Under the pieces are notes generated by a model. The model was not told where the DNA came from. It made no database searches and saw only the letters and a list, made by a program, of their open reading frames with translations. Shown piece after piece: positions 21,318 through 29,341 of a DNA stretch of 43,720 nucleotides; the stretch's first letter is position 1, and every line of letters begins with the position of its first letter. This DNA comes from a virus: positions 1-43,720 of IMG/VR virus record IMGVR_UViG_3300021197_000753. The stretch is one strand, 5' to 3'. The translations under genes and the position numbers were made by a program.

Positions 21318-22372
21318 TGGGTGATTTAAAAGATTGGGCTAATGAGAACTGGGTAGATATTGGTGCTCCTAAAAAGGACGGCAAATATCAACCTTGTGGT
21401 CGTAAAAACGCAAAAACTTCGAAACGTAAATATCCGAAGTGTGTGCCAGCTGCTAAAGCTGCGGGAATGAGCAAAAGTCAAAAAGCTTCTGCTGTTTCAA
21501 GAAAACGAGCAAAAGCTCAAGGGGTTGGCGGTAAGCCAACAATGGTTAAAACTAAAGGAGGCGGTATGGCTAAGAAAAAATTCCCAGATTTATCAGGTGA
21601 CGGCAAAGTAACACAAAAAGATGTGTTAATGGGTCGAGGTGTTGTTCAAAAAGCATTGGCAGGAAAACTAATTACAGGTGCTGCTAAAACAATTGCTAAA
21701 AAAAATAAAAAAGGATTTAGCGAAGCTGATTTGCGTAGATTTGAAAAGGAAACAAAAGCTGATATGAAGAAATTCAATATAAAACCTAAGGCGCAAACAC
21801 TAACTAAGAAAGAAAAAATAATTTTACCAGCAGCAAAAATAACAGCTCCAATAGGTATTGCCGCAGGAGTATATGGTTTAAATGAAACTTATAAAGGGAT
21901 GAAATCAACTATTAAAGGAGCTGATAAAGCTAGAAACCCTACAAAACCTACAAAACCTTCAAAAACAAAACGAAAAGAGAAAAAAAATATATCTCAAGCT
22001 GACATTATTGGTAAAGGTTCTAAAAAAGGTAGACGTGCAGGTGGTATCATGGGTGATGTAGCGGGTAGTGTAGCTTCTAAAATGAAAGCAAAAAAAATGG
22101 CTGGTGAAGATAGAGTAACACTCCAGGATATCGAAGAGGCCTTTAAAAGGTCCCATGACAAGTCTTCTCTTAATAAGAGAGCAGCAAAAGCACTTAAACA
22201 ACTATCCAAAGGTATAGGCAAAGGTGCAAAAAAAGCAGGCAAAGCTATACCAGTTGAAAAAGTAAAAAAGAAAATGGGTGGTGGTATGGCCAATAAATAT
22301 GATCATGGTGGCACTAACACTAAAGGACAAGGTGCTGCAGTTAGAGGTACAAAATTTAAAGGTACATTTTAG
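21317..22372 (+). CDS. DUF5872-like domain plus EF-hand-like loop and basic tail
   Basis: 351 aa. Residues 1-70 match the phage DUF5872 pattern: DWANENWVDIGAPKKDGKYQ, PCGRKNAKTSKRKYPKCVPAAKA, SAVSRKRAKAQG. Then FPDLSGDGKVTQKDVLMGRG (about 89-108), an EF-hand/dockerin-like calcium loop (D91, S93, D95, K97, D102). The remainder is very basic, with a possible membrane stretch IILPAAKITAPIGIAAGVYG, and ends HGGTNTKGQGAAVRGTKFKG. GGGMA occurs twice. Calcium binding and function are inferred from motif only. Confidence 0.7.
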   Translation: MGDLKDWANENWVDIGAPKKDGKYQPCGRKNAKTSKRKYPKCVPAAKAAGMSKSQKASAVSRKRAKAQGVGGKPTMVKTKGGGMAKKKFPDLSGDGKVTQKDVLMGRGVVQKALAGKLITGAAKTIAKKNKKGFSEADLRRFEKETKADMKKFNIKPKAQTLTKKEKIILPAAKITAPIGIAAGVYGLNETYKGMKSTIKGADKARNPTKPTKPSKTKRKEKKNISQADIIGKGSKKGRRAGGIMGDVAGSVASKMKAKKMAGEDRVTLQDIEEAFKRSHDKSSLNKRAAKALKQLSKGIGKGAKKAGKAIPVEKVKKKMGGGMANKYDHGGTNTKGQGAAVRGTKFKGTF

Positions 22373-22380
22373 GAGGCTAG

Positions 22381-23070
22381 ATGGCAACCTCAGGCACAAC
22401 CACATTCGATCTTGATATCGATGACATCATTGAAGAAGCTTACGAACGTTGTGCTGTCAGGACTAATAGTGGCCGTGATCTCAAGTCTGCTCGTCGTAGC
22501 CTTAATATTTTGTTTTCTGAGTGGGGCAATCGTGGCGTGCACTTGTGGAAAGTGGCGTTGCAAACACAAGAGTTAACTTCAGGCACAGCAACTTATACTG
22601 CACCCTCAAACACCAGTGATATTCTTGAAGCATATATCAGTAGTTCAAGTGGCACTACTAGTTCAACTAGTGATATATCTTTGACTAAAATATCAAGAAG
22701 TGATTATGCGTCAAAAAATAATAAAGGCGCTACTGGTCAACCGTCTGAATATTATGTTGATCGTCAAACCACACCAACCATTACTTTGTATCAAACACCT
22801 AATGCCAGTACATATACTCATTTAAAATATTATTTTATGGAACGTATTGAAGATGCTGGTGCTTATACTAATCAAGCAGATATAGCATTTAGGTTTATAC
22901 CTTGTATGGTAGCGGGACTTGCTTATTATTTAAGTATGAAAGTAAATCCAAGGATTACTCAACAGAATAAAATGATTTACGAAGATGAACTTAAACGTGC
23001 GTTAGATGAAGATGGGCAAAGAACTTCAACTTACATCACACCGCAAAGTTACTATCCATCAGGGAGTTAA
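22381..23070 (+). CDS. Head-tail adaptor (P22 gp4-like) candidate
   Basis: 229 aa with AGGAGG site. LDIDDIIEEAYERCAVRTNSG, LKSARRSLNILFSEWGNRGVHLW and the ending EDELKRALDEDGQ resemble the tail-accessory/adaptor proteins that bind below the portal in P22-like phages. Middle part is beta-rich. Works with the portal and the second adaptor at 24178. Assigned by pattern and position. Confidence 0.7.
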   Translation: MATSGTTTFDLDIDDIIEEAYERCAVRTNSGRDLKSARRSLNILFSEWGNRGVHLWKVALQTQELTSGTATYTAPSNTSDILEAYISSSSGTTSSTSDISLTKISRSDYASKNNKGATGQPSEYYVDRQTTPTITLYQTPNASTYTHLKYYFMERIEDAGAYTNQADIAFRFIPCMVAGLAYYLSMKVNPRITQQNKMIYEDELKRALDEDGQRTSTYITPQSYYPSGS

Positions 23071-23072
23071 TT

Positions 23073-23441
23073 ATGACTATTAGTTTAGCAGCTATGATTT
23101 TAAAATTAGCTAAAAAAGATGTTAAGCGTCGATTAAAAAAAGGTTTTACTGACAAGAGACAACGTGAAATTGAAAAAGATTATAAAGACTTAACAGGTAG
23201 TAGAAAAGAAAATGCTGATTCAATTTATGATGCTGGTGCACAAAAAAGTAAAGCGTACTCGCATGAAAAAGGTGTAAAAAAAGTAGATAAAAAATTAAAA
23301 GAAAGAGAAGACTCGGGTAGAAAACCAAGAGGTTATATAAAAAATAAATTAGAAAAAGGCGAATTATCAAAGTTTAAAAAGGGCGGAAGTGTAAAAGCTA
23401 AATGTAAATTAGGTCGTAATAGACCAACTAAATTATATTAG
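23073..23441 (+). CDS. Basic protein with VKAKCKLGR tag, copy 1
   Basis: 122 aa, lysine/arginine-rich helical body, with RKPRGYIKNKLEKGE then FKKGGSVKAKCKLGRNRPTK at the C-terminus. The next gene ends the same way and has a matching RGYIEKKLE, so the two are diverged paralogues; the N-terminal halves are not obviously alike. Located between two adaptor genes. Function unknown; virion packaging signal suspected. Confidence 0.65.
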   Translation: MTISLAAMILKLAKKDVKRRLKKGFTDKRQREIEKDYKDLTGSRKENADSIYDAGAQKSKAYSHEKGVKKVDKKLKEREDSGRKPRGYIKNKLEKGELSKFKKGGSVKAKCKLGRNRPTKLY

Positions 23442-23450
23442 AGAATAAAT

Positions 23451-23825
23451 ATGTCATTAAAACTTTTAAAAACAGCAATTAACAGAACTTTAAGAATTAA
23501 AAAAGGCATGAAACATTCTATAGAACTTAGAAATGCTATCGATAGTGGAAAGCTTGAAGAGTTTAGTAAAGCTCGAGCAAAAAAAAAGCGACAAGATGTT
23601 GAGAAAATGATAGATCAGAATATGAAAGATAAAGGTGTAGGCGATGTAATGCTTAAAAGAAGAGACAGAAATTTAAGAGGGCGAAAAAAAAGAGGCTACA
23701 TTGAAAAAAAACTTGAAAGTAATGAAGAATACCTTGGTCCTAATTCATCGAAATATTTTAAAAAAGGTGGTAGTGTTAAAGCTAAATGTAAATTAGGGCG
23801 CAACAAATCGACTAAACTGTACTAG
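23451..23825 (+). CDS. Basic protein with VKAKCKLGR tag, copy 2
   Basis: 124 aa. Basic helical body (RTLRIKKGMKHSIELRNAID), RKKRGYIEKKLES, and C-terminal FKKGGSVKAKCKLGRNKSTK. The tag is nearly identical in protein and DNA to that of the preceding gene, and similar to that at 10901. See the separate finding on the tag. Confidence 0.65.
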   Translation: MSLKLLKTAINRTLRIKKGMKHSIELRNAIDSGKLEEFSKARAKKKRQDVEKMIDQNMKDKGVGDVMLKRRDRNLRGRKKRGYIEKKLESNEEYLGPNSSKYFKKGGSVKAKCKLGRNKSTKLY

Positions 23826-23833
23826 AGAAATTT

Positions 23834-24181
23834 ATGGCATACGCAAAAGGAAAATACGCAAAAGCAATATCTGATAGATCAGGTATGGAATTTCCTTACA
23901 AAGAAATGGTGAAAGAGTGGAATGGTTCGTTTGTTCATAAATCTGAACACGAATCTAAACATCCACAAATTAGAAGAAAACATCATAAAACAGATGCGGT
24001 GGCTTTACAAAACCCAAGACCAAGACCGAAAGATGATAATGATGATTTTGTTATTTATGTAAACAATGGTTTTAATAATTCAAGTATGCAACCTAGCGCA
24101 AGTAATAACATATTAGGAACAGCTTTAGAATCTTTTGAAATGACAAGTAGCACTGGAGAGGTAACCATTACAATATCATGA
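23834..24181 (+). CDS. MAYAKGKYAKAI family phage protein
   Basis: 115 aa. N-terminal MAYAKGKYAKAISDRSGMEF, PYKEMVKEWNGSFVHKSEHE, HPQIRRKHHKTDAVALQNPR: a pattern common in marine phages of several morphotypes, next to neck or tail genes. The His/Asp/Lys-rich middle part suggests metal binding. The C-terminal half is polar. Probably a neck or tail structural component; its stop overlaps the next start (ATGA). Confidence 0.7.
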   Translation: MAYAKGKYAKAISDRSGMEFPYKEMVKEWNGSFVHKSEHESKHPQIRRKHHKTDAVALQNPRPRPKDDNDDFVIYVNNGFNNSSMQPSASNNILGTALESFEMTSSTGEVTITIS

Positions 24182-24846
24182 GTATTACACACGCTAATTT
24201 TTTAACACAGGTTAGAAACTACACAGAAGTAGATTCTAATGTATTGTCTGATACTTTATTAGATCAGTTTATTCGTAATACTGAATTAGATATTGCTGGT
24301 AAAATTGACTATGACGATTTAAGAGCCTACAAAACATCTTCATGTGTGCAATCACAACGATTTTTAACCATGCCTGAAGAATTAATGTACATACGATCTA
24401 TTCAGGTAACTAGTGGTAGCACTCGTATTTTTTTAGAAAAAAGAGATACCAGTTTTATATCAGAATTTAATTCAACAGATGCAACAGGTGTACCAAAGTA
24501 TTATGCTAATTGGGATGATAGCACTGTTGTATTAGCACCTGTGCCATCCAGTGCTTTGACTGTACAGATTAATTATGTGATAGATCCACCGCATTTTAAC
24601 AGCTCAACCACTACCTTTTTGTCAACCAATCAAGAATCGTTGCTTTTGCATGGTGTGCTAACTGAATGTTTTAGCTACTTAAAAGGGCCTGCTGATATGT
24701 ACAACTTATACAAAGGTAAGTACAATGAAGAGGTACAGCAGTTTGCTATGCAACAGATGGGACACAGAAAACGTGGACAATATACAGATGGTGAACCAAG
24801 AATACCCGTTCCATCAATTTCACCTAATGTTAAGGGAGCAGAATAA
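24178..24846 (+). CDS. Phage adaptor protein
   Basis: 222 aa. NFLTQVRNYTEVDSNVLSDT, LLDQFIRNTELDIAGKIDYD, LTMPEELMYIRSIQV, GVPKYYANWDDSTVVLAPVP: the typical order (helical start, D-L-R, L-P-x-D-x-L-x-x-R, P-x-Y-Y-A) of phage adaptor proteins joining portal and tail in podovirus-like virions. Coupled by ATGA to the previous gene and by TAATG to the next. Confidence 0.75.
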   Translation: MSITHANFLTQVRNYTEVDSNVLSDTLLDQFIRNTELDIAGKIDYDDLRAYKTSSCVQSQRFLTMPEELMYIRSIQVTSGSTRIFLEKRDTSFISEFNSTDATGVPKYYANWDDSTVVLAPVPSSALTVQINYVIDPPHFNSSTTTFLSTNQESLLLHGVLTECFSYLKGPADMYNLYKGKYNEEVQQFAMQQMGHRKRGQYTDGEPRIPVPSISPNVKGAE

Positions 24847-25283
24847 TGGCAATAACAACCAATGCAATATGTAATTCATTTAAAAAAGAATTATTAGAAG
24901 GCACACACAATTTTAAACAAAGTGGTGGTAATAGTTTTAAATTATCACTTTACACCAGTAGTGCAACATTAGGCAAATCAACTACATCGTTTACTACAGA
25001 TAACCAGGTATCGGCCACTGGTCAATACGCATCTGGTGGTAGTGCACTAACCAATGGAGGTACTTCAATATCTTCAGATACTGCCTTAGTCGACTTTGCT
25101 GATTTATCTTTTACAGGTGTTACTTTAACTGCAAGAGGAGCTTTAATTTACAATGATACTCAGTCAGGTGATCCAGCAGTATGTGTATTAAATTTTGGTG
25201 GTGATAAGACTGCGACTGCGGGAACTTTTACTGTTCAATTTCCAGCTTTTTCATCCTCTGCAGCAATTATACGAATAGCATAG
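24846..25283 (+). CDS. Putative tail structural protein, 145 aa
   Basis: ITTNAICNSFKKELLEGTHN then a beta-rich body (FKLSLYTSSATL, TARGALIYNDTQSG, FTVQFPAF). Begins N-x-F-K-x-E-L-x-x-G, a common start of small phage tail proteins beside fibre genes. Might be the connector between tail hub and fibre. Not further identified. Confidence 0.65.
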   Translation: MAITTNAICNSFKKELLEGTHNFKQSGGNSFKLSLYTSSATLGKSTTSFTTDNQVSATGQYASGGSALTNGGTSISSDTALVDFADLSFTGVTLTARGALIYNDTQSGDPAVCVLNFGGDKTATAGTFTVQFPAFSSSAAIIRIA

Positions 25284-25292
25284 GAGTAATAC

Positions 25293-27737
25293 ATGGCCTT
25301 AGTAATCAACGACCGTGTAAAAGAATCAACCACGACAACAGGTACTGGTACAGTCACATTAGGCGGTGCTGTTTCTGGATTTGAAACATTCGCAGCAGGT
25401 ATTGGTAACAGTAACACAACATATTACTGTATTGTTTTAAATGCTGAATTTGAAGTTGGATTAGGTACTTTAGCATCGGATAGCTCAACATTAGCTCGTA
25501 CCACAATTATATCAAGTTCTAACAGCGACAGTGCTGTAGATTTTTCAGCAGGAGCTAAAGAAGTATTTTGTTGTTTACCAGCTAGTAAATCTACAGTATT
25601 AGATGCTAGTAACAATTTAACATTACCCGCTAAATTTATTATGCCTGATGTTACTTCTGCTAAAATATTAGTAGCCGATGGCACAAGTTATGAAGAAGTA
25701 GCAGTAAGTGGAGATGTAACTATTGCTTCAAGTGGTGCTATAACAATTGCTAATAATGCTGTAGAAACAGCTATGATTAATGCGGATGCTGTAACAGGAG
25801 CTAAAATAGCAGATGACGCTATTAACTCAGAGCATTATACAGATGGTTCAATAGATACAGCTCATATCGCAGATTTACAAGTAACCACAGCTAAAATAGC
25901 TGCCGATGCAATTACAGGTGCTAAAATAGCAGATAACGCTATTAATTCAGAACACTATACCGATGGCAGTATAGATACAGCTCACATTGCTAATGACCAA
26001 ATAACAATTGATTTAATGGCAGACGATGCTATAGGGGCTGACCAATTAGCTGCTAATGCTGTAGTTAACGCAAGTGTAGCGTCAAGTGCTGCAATTGTTG
26101 ATACTAAGTTAGCGACAATATCTACAGCAAACAAAGTAGATATAGGTGCGTTAGATATAGACGGTGCTTCAGATATAGGAGCTGATTTAGTAGATGCTGA
26201 TCTTATTATTGTTGATGATGGAGCAAATGGTACTGAGAAAAAATCTGCAATGTCTAGAGTCAAAACATATATTGCAGATGTTACCTTAACTACCGCAGCT
26301 CAAACTAATATAACGTCATTAGGCACTCTTACTACACTTACTGTAGATAATATAATTATCAATGGCACCAATATTGGACATACTAGTGATACTGATTCAT
26401 TAGCGATAGCGGCAGACGGAGTAGTAACTTTTAGTCAAAGAGATGTACATTCAGCGGGCATTACTGTAGCAGATGGTGGACAAATTGGTTCAGCCTCTGA
26501 TGTGGATGCGATAGCGATAGGATCAGATGGAGATGTAACTCTTACACAAGACCTAGAACTACAACACGATGGTGCGATACTATCTTTTGGTGCGAATGAT
26601 GAAATAGCTTTGACTCATGTACATGATACTGGGTTACTATTAACAGATTCTGGTGGCACACCAACATTACAGTTACACGATGCAAACGAGAGTATTGCAT
26701 CAGACGGTAGTAAAATAATCATGAAGTCTGGTGGCACAACATTTAATATGCCAACTGCTGATGGAAGTGATGGACAGTTTTTAAAAACTGACGGTAGTGG
26801 AACATTAGCTTTTGCCGCAGCTTCAGCTGATTCATTAGCTTGTGATAATTTAACTGTTGGTGATGCCGCAGTTACTATATCAACATCGTCTGGTGATATT
26901 ACGATCGATGCTACAGCAAACGATTCAGACATTATTTTAAAAGGTACTGATGGTGGTGCAGATACTACATTTTTAACAATTGACGGTTCTGCTGCTGGAG
27001 CAGCAACCTTTAACGATAAGATTATTGCAACAGAATTAGATATTTCTGGAAATATAGATGTTGATGGTACTACCAATTTAGATGTGGTTGACATTGACGG
27101 TGCTGTAGATATGGCATCAACTCTCGGAGTTGCTGGAGTTGTAACTGCAAACGCTGGTGTAGTCGTAGATGAAATGACTATTGATGGTGATACAATCACA
27201 GCAACAGATGACTTTATTATTGACGCTGTAGGAGATATTATTTTAGACGCTGATGGTGCTGATATTTTATTTAAAGACGCTGGAACATTGATTGGCAAAA
27301 TAGCTAACAACGATAACTCAAACTTCAGAATGGATTGTTCTGTGCAAGACAAAGATTTTATACTGGGTGGAAATGATGGGGGAAGTATTATTTCAGCTAT
27401 GGTGTTAGATATGAGTGCTGCTGGAGCTGCTACATTTAACAATGATGTTACTGCGTTCTCCGATGAAAGATTAAAAAGAGATATAGAAACAATTCCGAAT
27501 GCTTTAGATAAAGTATGTCAAATGCGTGGTGTTACATTTGAAAGAATAGATGACGAAGGTCATAAAAGTATGGGTGTTATAGCTCAAGAAGTTGAAAAAA
27601 TAATACCAGAAGTTGTAAGAGAGGATAAGTCAGAAGATAAGATTAAATCAGTTGCTTACGGCAATATGGTCGGACTTCTTATAGAAGCGATAAAAGATTT
27701 AAAAGCCGAAGTTGATGAATTAAAAAATAGGAGCTAA
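25293..27737 (+). CDS. Tail fibre with S74 intramolecular chaperone, 814 aa
   Basis: N-terminal attachment domain VINDRVKESTTTTGTGTVTL (typical marine-phage fibre start), a repeat region (two 40-residue copies with GAKIADDAINSEHYTDGSID), a long beta-rich shaft, and the C-terminal Peptidase_S74 domain beginning SDERLKRDIETI (catalytic S723, K728) with GVIAQEVEKIIPEVV and the VAYGNMVGLLIEAIKDLKAE coiled coil. The S74 domain drives trimerisation and is then cut off by itself. Likely recognises the host surface. A second fibre at 28136 shares the last about 170 residues. Confidence 0.85.
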   Translation: MALVINDRVKESTTTTGTGTVTLGGAVSGFETFAAGIGNSNTTYYCIVLNAEFEVGLGTLASDSSTLARTTIISSSNSDSAVDFSAGAKEVFCCLPASKSTVLDASNNLTLPAKFIMPDVTSAKILVADGTSYEEVAVSGDVTIASSGAITIANNAVETAMINADAVTGAKIADDAINSEHYTDGSIDTAHIADLQVTTAKIAADAITGAKIADNAINSEHYTDGSIDTAHIANDQITIDLMADDAIGADQLAANAVVNASVASSAAIVDTKLATISTANKVDIGALDIDGASDIGADLVDADLIIVDDGANGTEKKSAMSRVKTYIADVTLTTAAQTNITSLGTLTTLTVDNIIINGTNIGHTSDTDSLAIAADGVVTFSQRDVHSAGITVADGGQIGSASDVDAIAIGSDGDVTLTQDLELQHDGAILSFGANDEIALTHVHDTGLLLTDSGGTPTLQLHDANESIASDGSKIIMKSGGTTFNMPTADGSDGQFLKTDGSGTLAFAAASADSLACDNLTVGDAAVTISTSSGDITIDATANDSDIILKGTDGGADTTFLTIDGSAAGAATFNDKIIATELDISGNIDVDGTTNLDVVDIDGAVDMASTLGVAGVVTANAGVVVDEMTIDGDTITATDDFIIDAVGDIILDADGADILFKDAGTLIGKIANNDNSNFRMDCSVQDKDFILGGNDGGSIISAMVLDMSAAGAATFNNDVTAFSDERLKRDIETIPNALDKVCQMRGVTFERIDDEGHKSMGVIAQEVEKIIPEVVREDKSEDKIKSVAYGNMVGLLIEAIKDLKAEVDELKNRS
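25782..26010 (+). repeat. Two 120-bp in-frame repeats in the fibre gene
   Basis: Copies start near 25782 and 25902 and encode ADAVTGAKIADDAINSEHYT... and ADAITGAKIADNAINSEHYT..., a 40-residue period typical of fibre shaft repeats. Confidence 0.75.
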
Positions 27738-27739
27738 CT

Positions 27740-28096
27740 ATGAGTTTTGGTATCGTTGCTTTTTCACAAGCTCCTTTTTCTACTCAACAGTTTGAAGTAT
27801 TAGATGTTGCCGTAACAGGTACAGCCTTAGCTTTAAATCAAACTGCTGTAGTTACTGTGGCGGATGCTAACGTTAGTCTTACAGGTAGTGCTTTGGCTTT
27901 TTCTATTAACAGCGTTGTTACCGTTGCTGATGCTAATGTAATTCCAACCGCAGCTGGATTGACCAGTAGTATTGGTATAGCCAATGGTATTGGTTGGGCA
28001 ACCGTCAGCACAGGCACAGGTCAGACATGGACTGCTGTTAGTACAGGCACAAGTCAAACGTGGGTTCCTGTTGATGAGGTTGAAAAGGTCGCATAA
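27740..28096 (+). CDS. Small repeat-rich tail protein, 118 aa
   Basis: SFGIVAFSQAPFSTQQ start, then two copies of ALALNQTAVVTVADANVSLTG-type repeats and two of WATVSTGTGQTW. Beta-rich, non-charged, between the two fibre genes, so probably a fibre or tail accessory. The stop codon lies in a hairpin (28085-28103). Confidence 0.6.
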   Translation: MSFGIVAFSQAPFSTQQFEVLDVAVTGTALALNQTAVVTVADANVSLTGSALAFSINSVVTVADANVIPTAAGLTSSIGIANGIGWATVSTGTGQTWTAVSTGTSQTWVPVDEVEKVA

Positions 28097-28108
28097 CGAC
28101 CTTATAAT
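28080..28108 (+). promoter_or_regulatory. Sigma-70 promoter before the second fibre gene
   Basis: TTGAAA (28080-28085), 17 bases, TATAAT (28103-28108), 27 bases before the ATG at 28136. The spacer is occupied by a perfect stem-loop AAGGTCG/CGACCTT (28085-28091, 28097-28103) with no T-run. Confidence 0.55.
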
Positions 28109-28135
28109 GAATATAAACATACAAAGTAGGTAATT

Positions 28136-29341
28136 ATGGCATCAACATTTTCAAGTGATTTAAAATTAGAATTAATGGCAACAGGAGAAAACCCTGGAAC
28201 ATGGGGTGATAAAAGTAATAATAACCTTAATGTTGTACAACAAGCTGTTGCGGGGTATGAAGAAATTAATGTTGCCTCTGGTGATGTTACTTTAGCAATG
28301 TCAAATGCTACAATATCTAATGCAAGAAACATGAGCATTAAATTTACAGGTACTTTAGCAGCTAACCGAACCGTTAATATGCCTGCAAGTATTGAAAAGT
28401 TTTTTAATATTATTGATGGTACTGATCATGCAGGTTACACACTTACTTTTAAAGTAACCAGTCAAACAGGTTTTTTACTATGTGAAGGACATCATTACAT
28501 ATGTCATTCTAACGGCACTGATATTGTTAAAGATCAAGAAACTAGATATTGGCGTGTTATTGCAGCAGCCGAAACAGTACAAGCTGGAGCACAAATATTA
28601 GTTGATACTTCTGGTGCAGCTAGAACGATTACTCTACCCGCATCACCTGCCACAGGTGATGAAGTAACTTTCATGGATTCAGAAAATACCTTTGATTCTA
28701 ACAATCTTACAGTTGGTAGAAACAGTTCAAATATAAATGGAGCTGGTTCTGATTTAGTAGTAGCAAATGAAAGAGCAGCATTTACATTAGTTTATTCAGG
28801 AGATAGCACAGTCGGTTGGCAATTTAAAAACAGAGATCAATCTTTATTTAGTGGTCAAGATATAGTTTTAGATGCGGATGGAGCAGATATAATTTTAAAA
28901 GATGGTGGCACCGAGTTTGGTCGTTTTACTAATAGTTCAACTGATTTTGTAATGCAATCAGCTACCAGCGATAAAGATATTATTTTTAAAGGTAATGATG
29001 GTGGTGCAGTTATAACAGCACTTACCTTAGACATGTCAGCAGCAGGTGCTGCAACCTTTAACAATGATGTTACAGCTTTTTCTGACGAAAGGTTAAAAGA
29101 TGATATTGAAACAATAGAAAACGCTTTAGGCAGAGTTAAAGAAATGCGTGGTGTTACTTTTACTAGAGATGGTAGAGAAGGCACAGGTGTTATAGCTCAA
29201 GAAATGCAAAAAGTTATGCCACAAGTAGTACACGATGAAGGCGAATATATGTCAGTTGCTTACGGCAACCTCGTTGGTGTTCTTATTGAAGCAATTAAAG
29301 AACTAGAAAAGAAAGTGGAGAAACTAGAAAATGGCAGTTAA
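28136..29341 (+). CDS. Second tail fibre with S74 domain, 401 aa
   Basis: N-terminus ASTFSSDLKLELMATGENPG, TWGDKSNNNLNVVQQAVAGY, a common phage fibre attachment domain; beta shaft; from about residue 245, IVLDADGADIILKDGGTEF, then LDMSAAGAATFNNDVTAFSD and S74 motif SDERLKDDIETIENAL (S316, K321), GVIAQEMQKVMPQVV and coiled-coil end. The C-terminal about 155 residues parallel the first fibre. Overlaps the next gene by 11 bases. Confidence 0.85.
   Translation: MASTFSSDLKLELMATGENPGTWGDKSNNNLNVVQQAVAGYEEINVASGDVTLAMSNATISNARNMSIKFTGTLAANRTVNMPASIEKFFNIIDGTDHAGYTLTFKVTSQTGFLLCEGHHYICHSNGTDIVKDQETRYWRVIAAAETVQAGAQILVDTSGAARTITLPASPATGDEVTFMDSENTFDSNNLTVGRNSSNINGAGSDLVVANERAAFTLVYSGDSTVGWQFKNRDQSLFSGQDIVLDADGADIILKDGGTEFGRFTNSSTDFVMQSATSDKDIIFKGNDGGAVITALTLDMSAAGAATFNNDVTAFSDERLKDDIETIENALGRVKEMRGVTFTRDGREGTGVIAQEMQKVMPQVVHDEGEYMSVAYGNLVGVLIEAIKELEKKVEKLENGS

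Noticed and set aside
26615-27442. 275-aa minus-strand frame
   Set aside because: Antisense shadow of the repetitive fibre gene, explained by its biased codon composition.
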